64,000 nucleotides of DNA from Pisolithus tinctorius (GCA_024663395.1 JANFAH010000060.1:124001-188000); one strand, 5' to 3'. Positions 44,244-57,137 are shown, counted from the first letter of the stretch. Notes: generated by a model not told the origin, from the sequence alone. Made by a program: numbers and translations.

Positions 44244-45201
44244 CTAGGACCAAACCCAGGAGATGTCGATGCGCCCAACAGACTCGGAGGCAAGGTCAGA
44301 GAACGCAGTGGGAGAGAAGTCCAAATCCGTGAGTGAACAGCCAGTACACCTGTCAGTGATAGTTACAGTCGTGCTCTTTCCTTGATCTGATAAGAAAAAA
44401 AGAGTCAGAAGAAGAGATAAATGTGAGAAAACTAGTCCTCACAGGAAGCCGTAACCTGCTTGCCACAAACGGGGTTTGTGTTCGGGTTTACACCATCGTA
44501 TCCACTGCATGAGGATGTCAGACGACGACAGTATCCTTAAGGGGGTGATACACACGGATAGGCGTCAAACAGTTCCCATGAAACAGCCGCGATGAGTTGA
44601 CTATCAGTGTTGGTGATACCACAGGCACCAAGTCCAGTTTCATAGTACGTGCCTGGAAAAGGAAGTTAGGAATGACACCTGACAGAGGCCGGGATTACTT
44701 ACCTTGACCCGATTGAGTGCCAACCATCCAGCTCGGGTAACTGCTGCTATCAGAAGTACCAGAAGTAGCAGCGGCAGCGGAGGAGGATGTGGTTGTGGGA
44801 GTAGGCGTGGTCTTCTCCAGGACAGCAGGGGTAGACGTAGGAGTGGGGGAAGACGTGGGAGTGTTGTCCTTCTCCTGGGCGGGGGTAGACGACGGGGACG
44901 GGGACGATGAAGTACCAGAGGTAGCTGGGTTTGGTGCGACGTTCACTGGCACAGCAGAAGGCGTGGCAGAAGCGGAAGTTGCGGCAACAGCCGTCCCATT
45001 GGTGGAAGGTTTAGAGGAGCAACGCTTGTTCAGAGAGCGTTCGCGCCTGAAAGCCGACACAGGGCGGGCAGGCTCTGGAGTAGGCTTCTGCAGCCCAAGT
45101 GCACGGTGCTGATGAATGTTGTGGGAGATATGGGGGCTGGTGAGTGCACTGGTGAACATAGCCAGGGCAAAGACAACGAAGACTTTTGCAAGAGGGGCCA
45201 T
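44244..45201 (-). CDS. Secreted RlpA-like double-psi beta-barrel protein
   Basis: Fungal secreted protein of the RlpA/expansin/barwin-like group. The start at 45201 gives a signal peptide, MAPLAKVFVVFALAMFTSAL. About 150 residues of Ser/Thr/Pro/Ala-rich linker follow, likely O-glycosylated. The barrel starts after an intron: GTYYETGLGACGITNTDSQL, IAAVSWELFDAYPG, NPNTNPVCGKQVTAS, then KSTTVTVTDRC-type text and CTGCSLTDLDFSPTAFSDLA. It ends GRIDISWVWS at the TAG at 44244-44246. Paired Cys and the Thr-Asp-Arg-Cys/Asp-Leu-Ser-like blocks match the fold. Wall or plant-surface roles are known for relatives; lytic activity is not implied. A C/T-rich tract lies upstream. Confidence 0.84.
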
Positions 45202-45595
45202 TTGAGCGAGTGCGAAGGAGAGAGTGGGTTGAGTGTCGGGTAGACTGAACGGTGGAAATGAAGGGTTTTTATATACAGCGAATGACGAATGCCCCTTGAA
45301 ATGGGAGTCACTTGGAAAGGAGAGGGGGGGGAAGAGGGGAACAGTCTGACCGAGCAGAGGGGGGGGGGGGGGGGAGGGGGAGAAGAGAGGAGCTGGTGGC
45401 TGGGTGCTCGCCGGGAATGTTTTATCTCCTGCCTAATCTTATGTAAGCACAAAGGGGTTGTTCAACATTTCCGTCGCGACGGACTGCGGACAGGTTCATT
45501 CTTCCCTATACTCGATAGCCATGCGCAGCCTTACACTAGCCCCTTTGGGTTGCAGAAAATTTACAAGGACACGTGTAAGAAAACTGGATCATGAT
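45202..45595. other. Promoter of RlpA-like gene with poly-G tract
   Basis: About 394 bases. It is G-rich on the plus strand from about 45321 to 45390, so C/T-rich on the coding strand, about 120-190 bases before the RlpA-like start. It also holds the 3' end of eIF3h. No gene is supported. Confidence 0.45.
45359..45374 (+). repeat. Run of 16 G
   Basis: Sixteen consecutive G, followed by A and five more G; an eight-G run lies 28 bases before it. It is in the promoter of the RlpA-like gene on the non-coding strand. Such runs are unstable in replication and sequencing, so the true length may vary. Confidence 0.85.
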
Positions 45596-46938
45596 TCACG
45601 TCGTGTGTCCGGCCCGCGCAGCGTACATTTTCGCCAACCCTAATCCTGCTGCACTCTCCAGCGTCTTTGCATACGCGTCCAACTGTCCCAACAACAGCAA
45701 GCTGTCCAGCCGACTTGGGTCAGGTGGGATCTTAAACATCCGGCTCACGTCCTCCTCGGGGAGCGGATTCAGCCCCTGAGACACGCGTTGTGCATTCTCC
45801 TCCCGCCGCTTCGCCAGGTGGGTTTCCAGCCGCAACTTCTCCCGTGCAATCTGCCTCGACGCATAGGCGACGTTACCTTCCTCCGTCCGGTAATTATCAA
45901 TCCCTTCCGCAACCTGTTCCAAATTCCGTGCAAGCCCAGAATTACCGAGATCGAGTGCGGAATAAGAAGGCGGTATTGCGCTTGTCGCCGGCGATCCAAG
46001 ATGCGCGGATGTATACGGACTCGCCGAAGACGGCGCGGCCAAAACATTCAAGAACGAACTCAGCAACGGATTTGTACGAATTCTCAACGGAACCTCTTCT
46101 AGGATCGAGGAGAACGTCAATCGATGATGCACCAAGCTGCATCATTCAGTTAATAACATGTTCCTTCCGGTCACTGCAACCACTCACCTCGAGGCGCTGA
46201 AATTAGATTTTTTGTAAATGTCTATAAACGACGGCGTCAACTTGAACGCACGGAATGACGCAGTTCCCCGCGCCGTCTGTGATACGTCTAAACCTTTCGG
46301 TCAGTGCACCAAATAGGACCGCGGGATGCAAAGCTACCGTGTACAATGACAACACCCCCGTGTCTCAGTCTCTCCTGGTGTATTGCTTGGGTATCTATCA
46401 AAGATTGGCTGTAGAAAGCACCGAGGCTAGTCGCCTGGTAAAATCCAACAACGTTATCGTCGCCTTGTACCTCTCTCAACGATCGCAACATTGATGTCTG
46501 ATAACGGGCTAGAGTCCCATCAACACGAACCTTACATTTTGTTATTCCGAGAATGCCGCACCGAGAGATTTTGAGACCTTTTCGTCGTCATCGTTGGTGT
46601 GATTTGGTAGTGGGAAGCTATTGGACACCTCTAGGGTGCCCTCCAAATCCAGACCAAGTAAAAGGCCGTGTGCAGATCCCGAAGGGGAATCTTGACTGTG
46701 TTGTATGATCTTGGAAACAACCTGGGAACAAAGAAATGAGTGATAAAGAGAAAGGTGGTGAAAGAAGGCGCACCAAAGCGTCTAGCTGAACACATGTGAG
46801 CGGTATTTCTGCTTCGACATCGATTGCAGTTGACATGGACGGAGGAATGGCTTCATATGTGGGCGCAGCAGGCGTGGCAGCCGCGGCTGGTGCGGGAAGT
46901 GATGCAGCAAGCGCTGCGGCCATGGATGGGGCCGACAT
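45596..46938 (-). CDS. eif3h: eIF3 subunit h (MPN protein)
   Basis: Translation initiation factor subunit, absent from S. cerevisiae but present in many basidiomycetes. The start at 46938 gives MSAPSMAAALAASLPAPAAA, an Ala/Pro-rich start; an ATG at 46980 is a weaker option. The MPN domain runs from AEIPLTCVQLDALVLFKIIQ through SGSAHGLLLGLDLEGTLEVS and NVVGFYQATSLGAFYSQSLI. Where active JAMM enzymes have His-X-His, this has Tyr-Gln-Ala, so it is a non-catalytic MPN, as expected. The carboxyl part has EENAQRVSQGLNPLPEEDVS and PPDPSRLDSLLLLGQLDAYA, and ends ARAGHTT at the TGA at 45596-45598. It shares a 131-base divergent promoter with the zinc transporter. Confidence 0.87.
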
Positions 46939-47069
46939 TTTCAAGGTCGCTGGCGAGGACGATGAGCTCGAAAAAAGCAAGATAAAGAGCCCCTGCTGAC
47001 TAATCAGCAGCCCGCTACATATTCACTTCCCAGCGGCTATGTAACGTCCAGTGGCACCTTCTGTCAAGC

Positions 47070-48795
47070 ATGGCCGCCATGTCTCGTTCTGCGCGAATAA
47101 CCCTCTTGCTCGTCATAGACATTGTCTTCTTCCTTATCGAACTCGTCGCCGGTATGATTCTCGTCTATCCACAGTTTTCGTCTTGTCACCTTACCTTCCA
47201 GGCTATGCGGTCGGGTCACTTGCTCTCGTCGCTGACAGCTTTCATATGCTCAAGTGTGCCGACATTTGGTCGTGATGTTGAAACTTGTCTGATTCCATAC
47301 CCAGCGATGTCATGAGCTTAGCAGTTGCGCTATACGCAATCAAGGTTAGTTTCCTTCCCGACTATTTATTCGGCCTTATTGACAAGGGCCACCCCTTAGC
47401 TCACCAACCAGAATTCCATGGATTCGCGCTACTCCTATGGGTGGCATCGGGCAGAGATACTCGCCGCCCTCATTAATGGCGTTTTCCTCCTTGCACTATG
47501 TTTCTCCATCGCAATGGAGGCTTTGGAGCGCTTCGTCTCCACTCCAGGTGTGACGCTACTTGAACCTGTTCGTTTTCCTTCCTGACCTACGTGTTACCGA
47601 CAGAAATCTCAAACCCGCGGCTTGTTGTTATAGTCGGGTCGTTTGGTTTAGCTTCAAATCTTGTGGGGCTCTTCCTATTCCACGGTGCTTGTCAAATCAC
47701 ACTTTGTGCCTAGTCGCCCTAAACTATCTTTTTGCAGAACATAGTCATACCCACAATCACAATATTCCCTCCAAGCCGTCCAGCGTTCACCGGATGCCGG
47801 CGGATGAAACTTCACATACTCGGGAAATTCCGATTAGAAAACGGTCGGATTCGTACTCATCTATGTATGGCCATCCGGCCGCCACCCGCGCATCGCTTGT
47901 ACAAACTGCACAGGATATGGCGTCTTCCACTGGAGTGACATCATCTGGCCGCCCTTTCAGCCCAGATTTATCGGAGGAAACGCCCTTGCTGGACGAAATA
48001 CATGAAACGGAATATCGCAACACACCAACGCCCAGCGGGCTTTCAGGTAGTCATACGCACGCAGGCTCAATGAACATGCATGCCCTCATACTCCATGTGT
48101 TGGGTGACGCCTTGGGCAATGTTGGCGTCATTGCTACGGGCCTTGTTATATGGCTCACCGAGTGGCCATACAAGTATTACTTTGATCCTACGATCAGTTT
48201 GGTGATCACAGTCATTATATTCTCTTCTGCGCTACCCCTCGGTAAGCCCAACCAAATTCAGTGGCTTTAATACGTAGATCTAATTTCGCGCAAAGTTCGC
48301 AGTGCCTCGTTTATCTTATTGCAGGGTGTTCCACCAACCATATCCCTTGACGCTGTGCGGCAATCAATTTTGAATGTAGAAGGGGTACTGTCTGTGCACG
48401 AGCTCCATGTCTGGCAGCTTTCGGAATCCAAGATAATTGCCTCAGTCCACGTCATGGCATCACATAATCATGACTTCATGCCGGTGGCAGCGGAAATCCG
48501 AAAGGCTCTGCACCACCATGGCATCCACTCTAGCACGATTCAACCCGAATATCACCCCCGTACCACACATATGATCCCTGAGGATCATTTGAAGGTGTGT
48601 TTTCGCATCGACGGCAATAGCAAACGCCACTTAACTGTCGGATAGATGTCTGCCAATTCCTCATGCTTGATACTCTGTCCTGCTGATCAAAACTGCAATC
48701 CTACCGAAAACGCATGTTGTCGTGGGTACAATCCAAATCTACATGAATATGTCCATTTACATCCCCTCACAGCACCTCCAGCCCCCGGGGCATAG
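47070..48795 (+). CDS. ZRC1: ZRC1/COT1-type zinc transporter (CDF family)
   Basis: Cation diffusion facilitator that moves zinc into the vacuole or another organelle. The start at 47070 gives MAAMSRSARITLLLVIDIVF. Splicing restores LIELVAGYAVGSLALVADSF and HMLNDVMSLAVALYAIK, giving the His-X3-Asp half-site. Next are YSYGWHRAEILAALINGVFL and CFSIAMEALERFVSTPE. A His-rich loop (HEHSHTHNHN) and a long Ser-rich cytosolic region follow. The second zinc half-site is in MNMHALILHVLGDALGNVGV. The cytosolic domain has GVPPTISLDAVRQSILNVEG and VLSVHELHVWQLSESKIIAS. The final exon carries a Cys-rich tail (SCLILCPADQNCNPTENACC) and stops at 48793-48795. It is convergent with MED5, 73 bases apart. Confidence 0.91.
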
Positions 48796-48868
48796 CGTAA
48801 ATCACTTCTAAAACCCACGTATATCTCACGAAACATGTAGATGACGTTTATATCCACAATATTTGTTT

Positions 48869-51800
48869 TCAAGGCATGAACACCGGAAAATTCGCGATGA
48901 AAGTAGACAAGCTACTCAGTCGCTGAAGCATCACTGCGCTAGTTTGCGAGCTCGTTTTCTGAGCACGTAAATCGGACGCTAGCTTTCTTGCAATCATTGC
49001 GCTAGTTTGACCCGCCATGGCTTTCTGTTCGCTGCACACCGCCTGAATTGCCCATTCCAAGTGGAGTGCCGCGGAGAGTACCGTGGAGACAATTGTTACC
49101 ATCAGGTCAATGCTTGCGTTTACGTCACTAGTTTGCTGGTCAATCCTGGCTATCAGAATAGGAAGCACATTATGCACGAAGAGCGGGAGAAGCGGCGGTG
49201 CGCCAGATCGTGGGGTCACGAGGACGAAAGTCGCGAGTCGCCGGCACGTCTCGATCTCCCCTAGGCTTGCTGCAGCACACAGCTCTGACCAGACAAGTAA
49301 CAAGAACTTGGTAGGTGTGACGATCGTAAGGCAGCGCGCAACGTCGATGTGGAGTCCCTTGCGTTCCCGTGCGAGCATGAAGGCTTCACGGATTTCCCGT
49401 CTTGGAAAGTGTAGAAAAGTCTCTGGGGGTATGCTCGAGGCTTCTTGCGCAGCCGCTCTTCCTAGGGGTCACGGACATAGTATGATATCGACTAAGAAGT
49501 CGTGTCCGAATCGTCCCACTCACCATCTTTCTTCAGCCCCAGGGTTTGGAAAGCAAGTGCTTTGATAGCCTCAACGTCTAGAATGCCTGGGTTCACTACT
49601 TGGGCTCTCTTGCTACATATTAACCTTAGTATGTTGGGGCTGCACAAGCGGAGTACAACACGGGGGCAGTTCGGTGCCAGTAGAAGCCTGCGAAGAACTT
49701 CCAGTGGATGTGTGGCAGCGAACCTGAGTGAAGTCGGTGAGGATGTTGAAGCAAACAGTTTCGTAAGACTCGCCCTCTCTGCTGAATTTCAAAAAGCATG
49801 GCGTGCACAACTCCCACCAGCGTCCAATTCAAAAGAGGCTCAAGGAAATACGATATGCCGTTGCGCAGCGCATCGATGTCGATGCGGTTCTCCTGCCTAG
49901 CGACGCAAGCCTGGGAAAAGAGTGTTGCCGACATCTGGAGAAGCGTCCTAGGTCTCGTAGACCTATTGCATCGAATCAGAGACAAAAACAAGGTCAGAAA
50001 CGGAGGCATTACCGGAATATGGCATCATCAATGCCATTGTCGCTGCTGCTGTCGAAAATGGCTTTGAACCATGCTGGAAATACAGATTTAGCCTCAAGCG
50101 GCAGGTCATCGAGATGGTAAACTCGTGAAGACCGCAAGAAATCCGTGCGAAGTACTTTGTCCCCCTTCTTTAACGTGGATGCCGAAATCTACCACGAACT
50201 TAAGGCCTGAGAGGGCCTGTCGCGATGAATTCACTTACGCGGAATTTTGTCAGAACTACCTGGACAAAGAGCACGATATTCCCTAGGTGGCTTGACGCCG
50301 TTTGCGGATCTCCTGTGGTCTACATCAGTAAAAGAAGTGTCTGCGTTTTGTTACACACCGACGGTCTCGCAATCATAATCAGTAAGAAGGTGGATCGCAT
50401 CAAACAACACATCAGATATCTTGAGATGCAAAGAGAGGATATCAAGTGCAAATTCATGGGTATACAAGATCTTCATGAGATGACTCAAGACTTCCAAATC
50501 CCCCGTCCTAAAGTGTGCAGTGAGGCACTGAAGTACCTGTTAGAACGAACCCGGCGACAGGGAACAAGCCGTACCCGACGGACCGCTGCGGCAAAAAAGT
50601 GGTGACTGCCCGGTTCACCGCGTATGCGATCAAGCACTGCCTGCAAATCTACTTCACTCGATTCCGCAGTAAGCTTAGACTCGAGGTAATTCTGACGAAT
50701 CGCATTATACATGAGACATAAACAACAAACGAGCCATGATCACCTCAAGTGTGCAATTGTGCTCGGCAGCCTCGGACTGAAGGCGCGACATGGATTCATT
50801 AGCAAGCGTTGGATCCATGGTAACGACGAATTGTTGGTCTATAAGTTCTGCCACACGCAGTTGCTGCATAAGTTGACCGAAGAAAGGCTTCTGGCTACAA
50901 AGCACATCAATGGCACGTCAGGACTGAACATGCGAGACGAACATGTTGCTATCCTCCAAACCCAGCTCCCTATTCCTGGCTCGCGGTTGAACCTTGTCGC
51001 ACCTCGCCAGTAACTCCGAGTGTTGTAGTACGCTAGCTATTGCAGAATGCATGGCGTGGTGCTGGAATCAGGTAAGCCCCCGGTATGGGAAATTCACAGA
51101 TCCCAAACTATCCCAACCTCATTTGTGCCATGTCTTTCAAGGGTCTTCTCGAGCATGTGCAATAAGCGGGGCAACTAGATAATTGCGGTGAGGACAACAC
51201 ACGGATCGAAAAAGAAGAACCCACTCGACCAAGTACGAACGCCTTCCAAATGAAAAAGGAGTCCTCTCGGGCGTCTCTCGGCGAGCTTCCCGCTACGCAA
51301 GTCAATGCTGCAAGGAGAATTTGGGTATAGAAAACAGCTGGTGCCCAAGACGTCCATCGAATTGTTCCCATAAGAAGAGCAACAGCCTCTAAATCGCTAC
51401 CCGCGCCATAGTCTCCAGCACGCGAGGTCACCTACCTAGTTTTGAGCACGATGAAGAAGATCAGTGGGTTATACCTACCAGGCTTTGTAGTAGTAGGCTA
51501 CATGTGACGGTATCGGCCTCAGTATTAGAGCCGAGGACATCGTTCCTGCCTAAGCCAAGCTGCATTGTGTGAATCAACTGTGCTTCGCGCTCGGCCTTAG
51601 CGTCATCTCCAATTAGCAGACTCAAGGACAAAGCAAACGTTTCCAACGCTTGGCGGACATCGGAAGAAAGTCGTATAGTGTGAAGAATGTCATTAGCCTC
51701 CCCCAAGTACATCATCGCCTGAGTGGTTGGAATGTGAGGAATGTTTGTGGTGCATGATAGTAGAAGTATAACGAGCTCTGAAGCCGAAGCTGACAAGCGG

Positions 51801-52380
51801 TGAAACTTGGACTGGGGAAACGAATATGCGTTGCGAAGAAACACCAATGCATCATGCACTGTGCTCAGAACGGTACTTTGCGGGGCCGTAAGTGAGAGAA
51901 GGGATCCAAAGGGGGGCAAATTGGACGCATAATGCGCATCCAAAGCCAGCCGACATAGTCTGTCGAGGGTAGAAGCGCTGTGTATTTCCGACGAGTTCGC
52001 AACCTGCAAAAAGTTGGCCACAAAAACTGAAATGGGTAATAGTCCACTGCAAAGGGCTTCCTTCAAGTAGCCCTGGAGAACAGGGTCGGCATCGTATGTA
52101 CCGCACAACTTGAGAGTAGTTTCTGAATGGAATTGACACTCTAAGGTTAATTGGCCCGTCCGTGACATGCTTTCACGGCACGCACCACTGATCACTGGCC
52201 CGACATTGGAGGAGTCTTGAGATGAGCCTTTCTGCTTCACCCATAGTTTGCAGAGATCAAGCCACTTTGAACATTCAGACGGTTAATGGTACAAGTAGGC
52301 ATCGTCCTCCAGCAGCGCCTCACCTGACTCGCGTTGATACCGACGTGATATGAATTCCTTGTCAAGTCTGCAAGAGACAT
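48869..52380 (-). CDS. MED5: Mediator subunit 5 (Med5/Nut1), probable
   Basis: Probable Mediator tail subunit linking activators to RNA polymerase II. The start at 52380 gives MSLADLTRNSYHVGINASQ, spliced to WLDLCKLWVKQKGSSQDSSN. The body is over 900 residues of helical text without catalytic motifs: LTLECQFHSETTLKLCGTYD, DPVLQGYLKEALCSGLLPIS, VFVANFLQVANSSEIHSAST, and near the end LLPLFVHNVLPILIARIDQQ, HLEWAIQAVCSEQKAMAGQT. It ends NFPVFMP at the TGA at 48869-48871. Length, helical build and the amino-end phrase suit basidiomycete Med5, which diverges fast; the call rests on memory of the family. Exons between 49400 and 51480 are numerous and only roughly placed. Confidence 0.65.
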
Positions 52381-52825
52381 CTAGTGCTGCTTGCTATGGT
52401 AGTCGTGTGCAACGCCGATGTGACGAAATCTTTACTGAGCAACACACGACCAACTATAAGACCAAACGTTGCCGTGGGCCAAAGTGTCGAAGAACAAATT
52501 GGCACATACGCGCGGTTGGTGTGCTAGTGGTGCAGAACACAACACCGCGTAGTTAGTAGTCGTTACAGACTTCTCAGAGTGGGTCGCCGTTGCAGACAGT
52601 ATTTATATGATCATTGTAACCAGCCGCTGCTGGCCAGAAGCAAATTAAGCCCAGGATTGCATAGACTACGATATCCTCCCTCGGGCAACGCTCAGACTAC
52701 GGACAAGCTTTGCACTTCTCACCAGGACTACATTAATCTTATCCTGCAGCGCAATTCCCGAGTAAACCTGGGGTATGCTGGAAAATCTACCAGAGACTCT
52801 CGTTGCGGTATAGATAAGACCGTTA
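52381..52825. other. Gap upstream of MED5
   Basis: About 445 bases, the MED5 promoter plus the 3' region of the GRIP gene. Open frames on the plus strand here lack motifs. No repeat or RNA gene is supported. Confidence 0.4.
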
Positions 52826-55799
52826 CTAGACTTTTGCAATCAGCCGGCGAGTTTCTTGGGGGGTGAACCGCAAGATGGTTGACAGGACCCGTACGAGGTT
52901 GGGCTAGAACATCGGTAAGTCAGGAGATACGCTGACGTAGTGAATTTGACTGACTCTCATCTCCTTGTGTTCAAGGAACTGTAGGATGACATTCCGCAAA
53001 TACTCGTAGTTGATATCTTCATCACGTTTCGCCACGGTAGCTGCTGTTTGCAGTTCCGGAGACACAGCGCGAGAGGGAGTGTCTGACGGAGATGACACCG
53101 ATGTCCGCGAGTCCGCAGTTCCAGTCCGGGAGGACCAATACCCCACGCCTGGATTACGTTGGCGCTCCAGCAAGGTAGCCGAGTTTTGTACCTTACGAAG
53201 CTCCTCTCTCAGTGTCTACGTGACACATCAGTAACTGCATTTGCAGGTTTGATATTTAACGTGCCTTGTTGTAGGTGCGCAACTGGGCTTCTCGTGCTTT
53301 GCTTTCATCGGCTTGCATTCTGTGCTCGTCTGCTTCAGCCCTGGCTTCGGACAGATGACTTTGTAGAGTTGTCTGAATAGACTTAAAAATTTGCACATAT
53401 GAAAAGACTTTCGCTCACCTACCTCGTTGGCCTTCATCTGCTCAACCAATGACTGCAGTTCGGAAAGACGACTCTGTTGTAGCTGAGCATCGCCTTTGAG
53501 TCTTTCAACCATAGTTCTAAGGGACTCTGCAACATCCTCCTCCTGCTCGCGGGACCGCGTAGACGTTTGCAAGAAGGACCGAAGCTCGTCCGCTTCTCTG
53601 GCCTTCAACAGTAGTTTTTTGCTCCAGTTGGCCTCGCTTTCGGTGCGTTCTCGCTCCGCAGCAGCCATTGTTCTCCTAAGCTCTGAAATTTTTGCCTCGT
53701 ATTTCGTCTCCACAGAATTGATCAAATGTGAGACGTCCTCCGTTAAAGCACCACACCCTTGCAATCGACTTTCGTGTTCACTGCGGAGATCGCTAAGTTC
53801 ATCAGTAAGGAGGGCAACTCTCTCTTGCACAGCCCGTAGTTGAAACTGGAGCTCAGTATTTTGGCTCTGCAAGGACTCGGCATGAAGCTGTGATGACTCC
53901 AGTTCGGCTTGTCGCAGCTGCAGCTGATCAAAGAAGGATTTGTTCTCGTTTGAAAGGTTGTTCACTGACTTCTCCAAGGTTAATATGTGAGATTCCTTAG
54001 CGGCTAGTTCAGCTGAATGGGAAGTCTATAACACATGTGGTCAGTGAACCGTACTGCAGGTTGTGGCGACTGAGTGACCTTTAGCCTGTCAAACTCTGCA
54101 GCGAACTGCGTTCTTGTCGAGGATATCTCTTTCTCCGCCCGATCATTCACGGCCGCCAGCTCTTTGTCGAATTGCGCTCGCAGGCCAGCAACAGCCTTTT
54201 CGCGCTCGAGGTTGACAGCATCAACCTCACTTTGCAACCTCACCCTCTCCGACTTCAACTTCTCGCGCTCCTGCCTCTCTTGCTCCTTTATTTCGTTGAG
54301 CTCTCTCACTGCGTCGTCTCTCTCTTTCTCTGCCTTGACTAGCTTCTGCCTCACCGTTTTCAGCAGGCTGACGGCTTTGACGCGCTTTTCTTCCTCCTCC
54401 TTTGCTATTTCCTTTGCCTTCGACACGTCGGCATTTAGCTGCGCGATCTCGCTCTTCTTTTTGATCTCCTCTTCTTCAGTTTGACTTGCAGAAGCTTGTG
54501 ATGCAGAGATAAGAGCCTCTGCCTCTGCCAGTTGCTGCTTCAGCTTTCCGACGTGGTCCAAGTGAGATGCAATCTCAAGGCGGTGAACATCTCGAAGTTC
54601 TTCGATGTGTTCCTCCTGACCTGCAGACTGGTCGGCACGCAGCAATGTCACCAGGGAAAATTACACACGAGTGAGTTTGCCTCCAAGACGCTGTAATTCG
54701 TCTTGGCTCAACTGCCGCGATGAGACGTAGAGTTCTAATGGAAGACCAAAGCATGCCTACCTCGAGCTTCATGTTCATATTCGTGAGGTAGTCGCGTAAA
54801 GCTGCTACATTTTTAACGTCCTCCAATGGAGTCAACTCACGTATAAGGGCGTCAGCTGCAAACCGTTCGGCCTGAAGCTTCTTGAAAGACGTGGACATGT
54901 CTATTTGGCAATTAAGCACAGTCAACGTGGTACTATGTGAGATCTAAGAGATCACCTGTAAATCGTTGCTCCACAAGCTTCAGACGCTCTTGTAGAGCTT
55001 CCACGTCCGCAGTCTGAGGGATGACTGAAACCGGGGACTCATGAAAAGCAGGGGGCGTTTCTAGATGATCTGGAGAGAGATGTGCGTCTGCTTTGGTGCT
55101 ACTGCCTGCAGAGACCGTTGCCACTGTGGGGCAATCGTCGACATGTTCCGGTGCCAGCTCTTGTGCGACATCGCCGTTGGTGTTAGTACCTGATGCGTGC
55201 GGTTCAACCCCGAGCTGGTTGTGCACACTCGATGGAACCGCCACATTCTGCAACACAGAATCTAGTGTCGAAGGTGCCGTATTTTCCAACGATGTTGGCG
55301 GAGGAGAGGGAGAATGGGGAGCAGGTATGGTGCATTCTTCGGTCGGAAAGTTGGGCGTAGCTTGGATCGGGGACTCAGGCAGGGGTATTAACTCGGGTGA
55401 CAGAGCAGGCGAGGTATCGGGGCCGGGCGATGCCCTGGAGGAAGACGGGTTGGATGTTGCACTGCTCGGCGTTTCGCCAACAGTAAACGAGGCACGTAGT
55501 CGTTCCTCGAGTGTTGACTTGCGCAGGCCGGTGTCGCTACTGCTCTTCGGGACTGAGGGTGGTTGAGGACTGCCAGAACGCGACTGGGGGCTCGCAGATC
55601 GTTGTGGAAGGACAGTACCAGCACGCTGCGTCGCCAATGATTTGCGCAGGTTCAGGAAGGCGGATTCAGCAAGCTGACTTGAAGAGCGGGATGTGTTCAC
55701 GTCCGACGAACGAGAACGAGTGCTGCTTGGTGGTTCGTCGCCAGGACTGGACTGGTCTTGCACCAGGGTTTCCACTACTTGGCGGAATTGCGAGAACAT
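52826..55799 (-). CDS. Golgin with C-terminal GRIP domain
   Basis: Long coiled-coil tether of the trans-Golgi. The start at 55799 gives MFSQFRQVVETLVQDQSSPG; the open frame extends two codons upstream without an ATG. Residues 1 to about 280 are disordered and Ser/Pro-rich (SASPQSRSGSPQPPS, SPIQATPNFPTE). The next 550 or so form coiled coils over several exons, such as HLDHVGKLKQQLAEAEALIS, KKKSEIAQLNADVSKAKEIA and QLRQAELESSQLHAESLQSQ. The GRIP domain is spliced at the end: INYEYLRNVILQFLEHKEMR then LVRVLSTILRFTPQETRRL, with the Tyr used to bind Arl1-GTP. It ends IAKV at the TAG at 52826-52828. It resembles yeast Imh1 in layout. Confidence 0.86.
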
Positions 55800-55938
55800 A
55801 GTCAAGTTGAAGCAGACTCGAGGCTACCGCTGAGCACTGGCTGGCGGTACCACGTGGAAGCGGATCAGGCGCTTGCGCGACAGTCGATACACGCTACTCA
55901 TTATTTAGTGGTCCCAACAAGTACTTCAGAGCTACAGA

Positions 55939-57051
55939 TTACGATGCATGGTCTACAGGGATCTCCAAATCCTTCCCTTTCCCGTTAGACTGTATCGGTG
56001 GTGTAAATGTACCGGTTCGGCTGCCACCCGCAGGCTCAGACGAAGGTGTCGGTGATGCGCCTACAAGCTGCCAAGAAGGTATTGACGGTCTTCCCGCCAG
56101 TGCTGGTAGTGATGTTGATGGTGTACTCGACAGAGTACCACTCCGGCTGAGTAACAAGGTCTTTAAGGATTTGAGCTCTTGCTGCAGCTCCGAGAGTGAT
56201 TGCTTCTGCGCCTCTTTGTTGTTCTCGATCATCTGCCCAGTCTGTGGTTGAATACCAAGGTTCATATCGGGGTCGGACCGCGTCACTCACCTTGGGTAGC
56301 ATTTCCCGGATGTTTTCCACTTCATCGCGGATCTCTCGCATCTCATCCCTCGTTCTCGCCTCTCCTTCGCGCATCTCAACTACCACAGACTCGACGTCCT
56401 TGGTGGCTTTATCCACCTTTTCCCTTTGTTCTTCGACGGCCGCGCGCACCGAGGCCGTCTCATCCTGTATTTCCCTCAGAAGAGCTTCTGCAGCGTCAAA
56501 CTGAGCCGTTAACTCGTCCCGGTCTTGTTCGTATGCAGTGGCCGTCGGGGGTTTCAGATGGGGAGCCAGGTACTTCTGCACAGGGGTAAACAGGTTGCAT
56601 TGGATAGTGGCAGCGATGACTTGCCTTGAACAAGGACACGGCACCGTATACCACCGTTCCAGATATGACGGCGGTTATCTGAAGGTGAATGAATCGCCGA
56701 TAGCTCCGCTGGGCGAGCGAGTACACCTACGAAGTAGTCCCTCCAATCCCACGGTTGTGGTTGGAGAGCGTTGTATGGAGATGGGCCATACAACACGGAG
56801 TGTGAATGTGTTGGCGGGGAAGGCTGCGGGGGTGGTGTTTTGTTGGCAGACTGTTTCAAGGCCTCCTCGATTTCTGGGCTGGTGAGACCTTTTGCTTCGA
56901 GGAATTGCACTCGCTGTGCGAGCGGAGCCTGCTGAGTCTTGTGGGGATCGTCAGAAGTGTGTCGGATGCTGTCCACGATGGCACTCACGCTGAAATCAGA
57001 GAGAAATGCGACTGCATTGCTGATGAGGTCTTGTCTGTCTGGTGTCGTCAT
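55939..57051 (-). CDS. PEX14: PEX14, peroxisomal import docking protein
   Basis: Membrane docking factor for Pex5/Pex7 at the peroxisome. The start at 57051 gives MTTPDRQDLISNAVAFLSDF. The conserved amino domain continues APLAQRVQFLEAKGLTSPEI and EEALKQS, with the family's Phe-Leu and Gly-Leu-Thr contacts. A Pro-rich stretch and the Trp-Asp-Trp-Arg-Asp-Tyr-Phe box precede a membrane segment, ITAVISGTVVYGAVSLFK. Coiled coils follow: DELTAQFDAAEALLREIQDE, VEEQREKVDKATKDVESVVV. The tail is Ser/Pro-rich and ends IPVDHAS at 55939. It shares a promoter of only 86 bases with the mitochondrial EF-Tu gene. Confidence 0.92.
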
Positions 57052-57137
57052 GAGTGGGAGTGTCCTCGCTTACCGCCCAGTTCATTCTCCGCTCCACCCG
57101 CCAATTTTCTGACCAGTCCTTGCAACCACAACCAACC

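Noticed and set aside
44244..45201. RlpA-like protein as a toxin or lytic enzyme
   Set aside because: The fold family includes many non-catalytic wall-related proteins; no catalytic claim can be supported.
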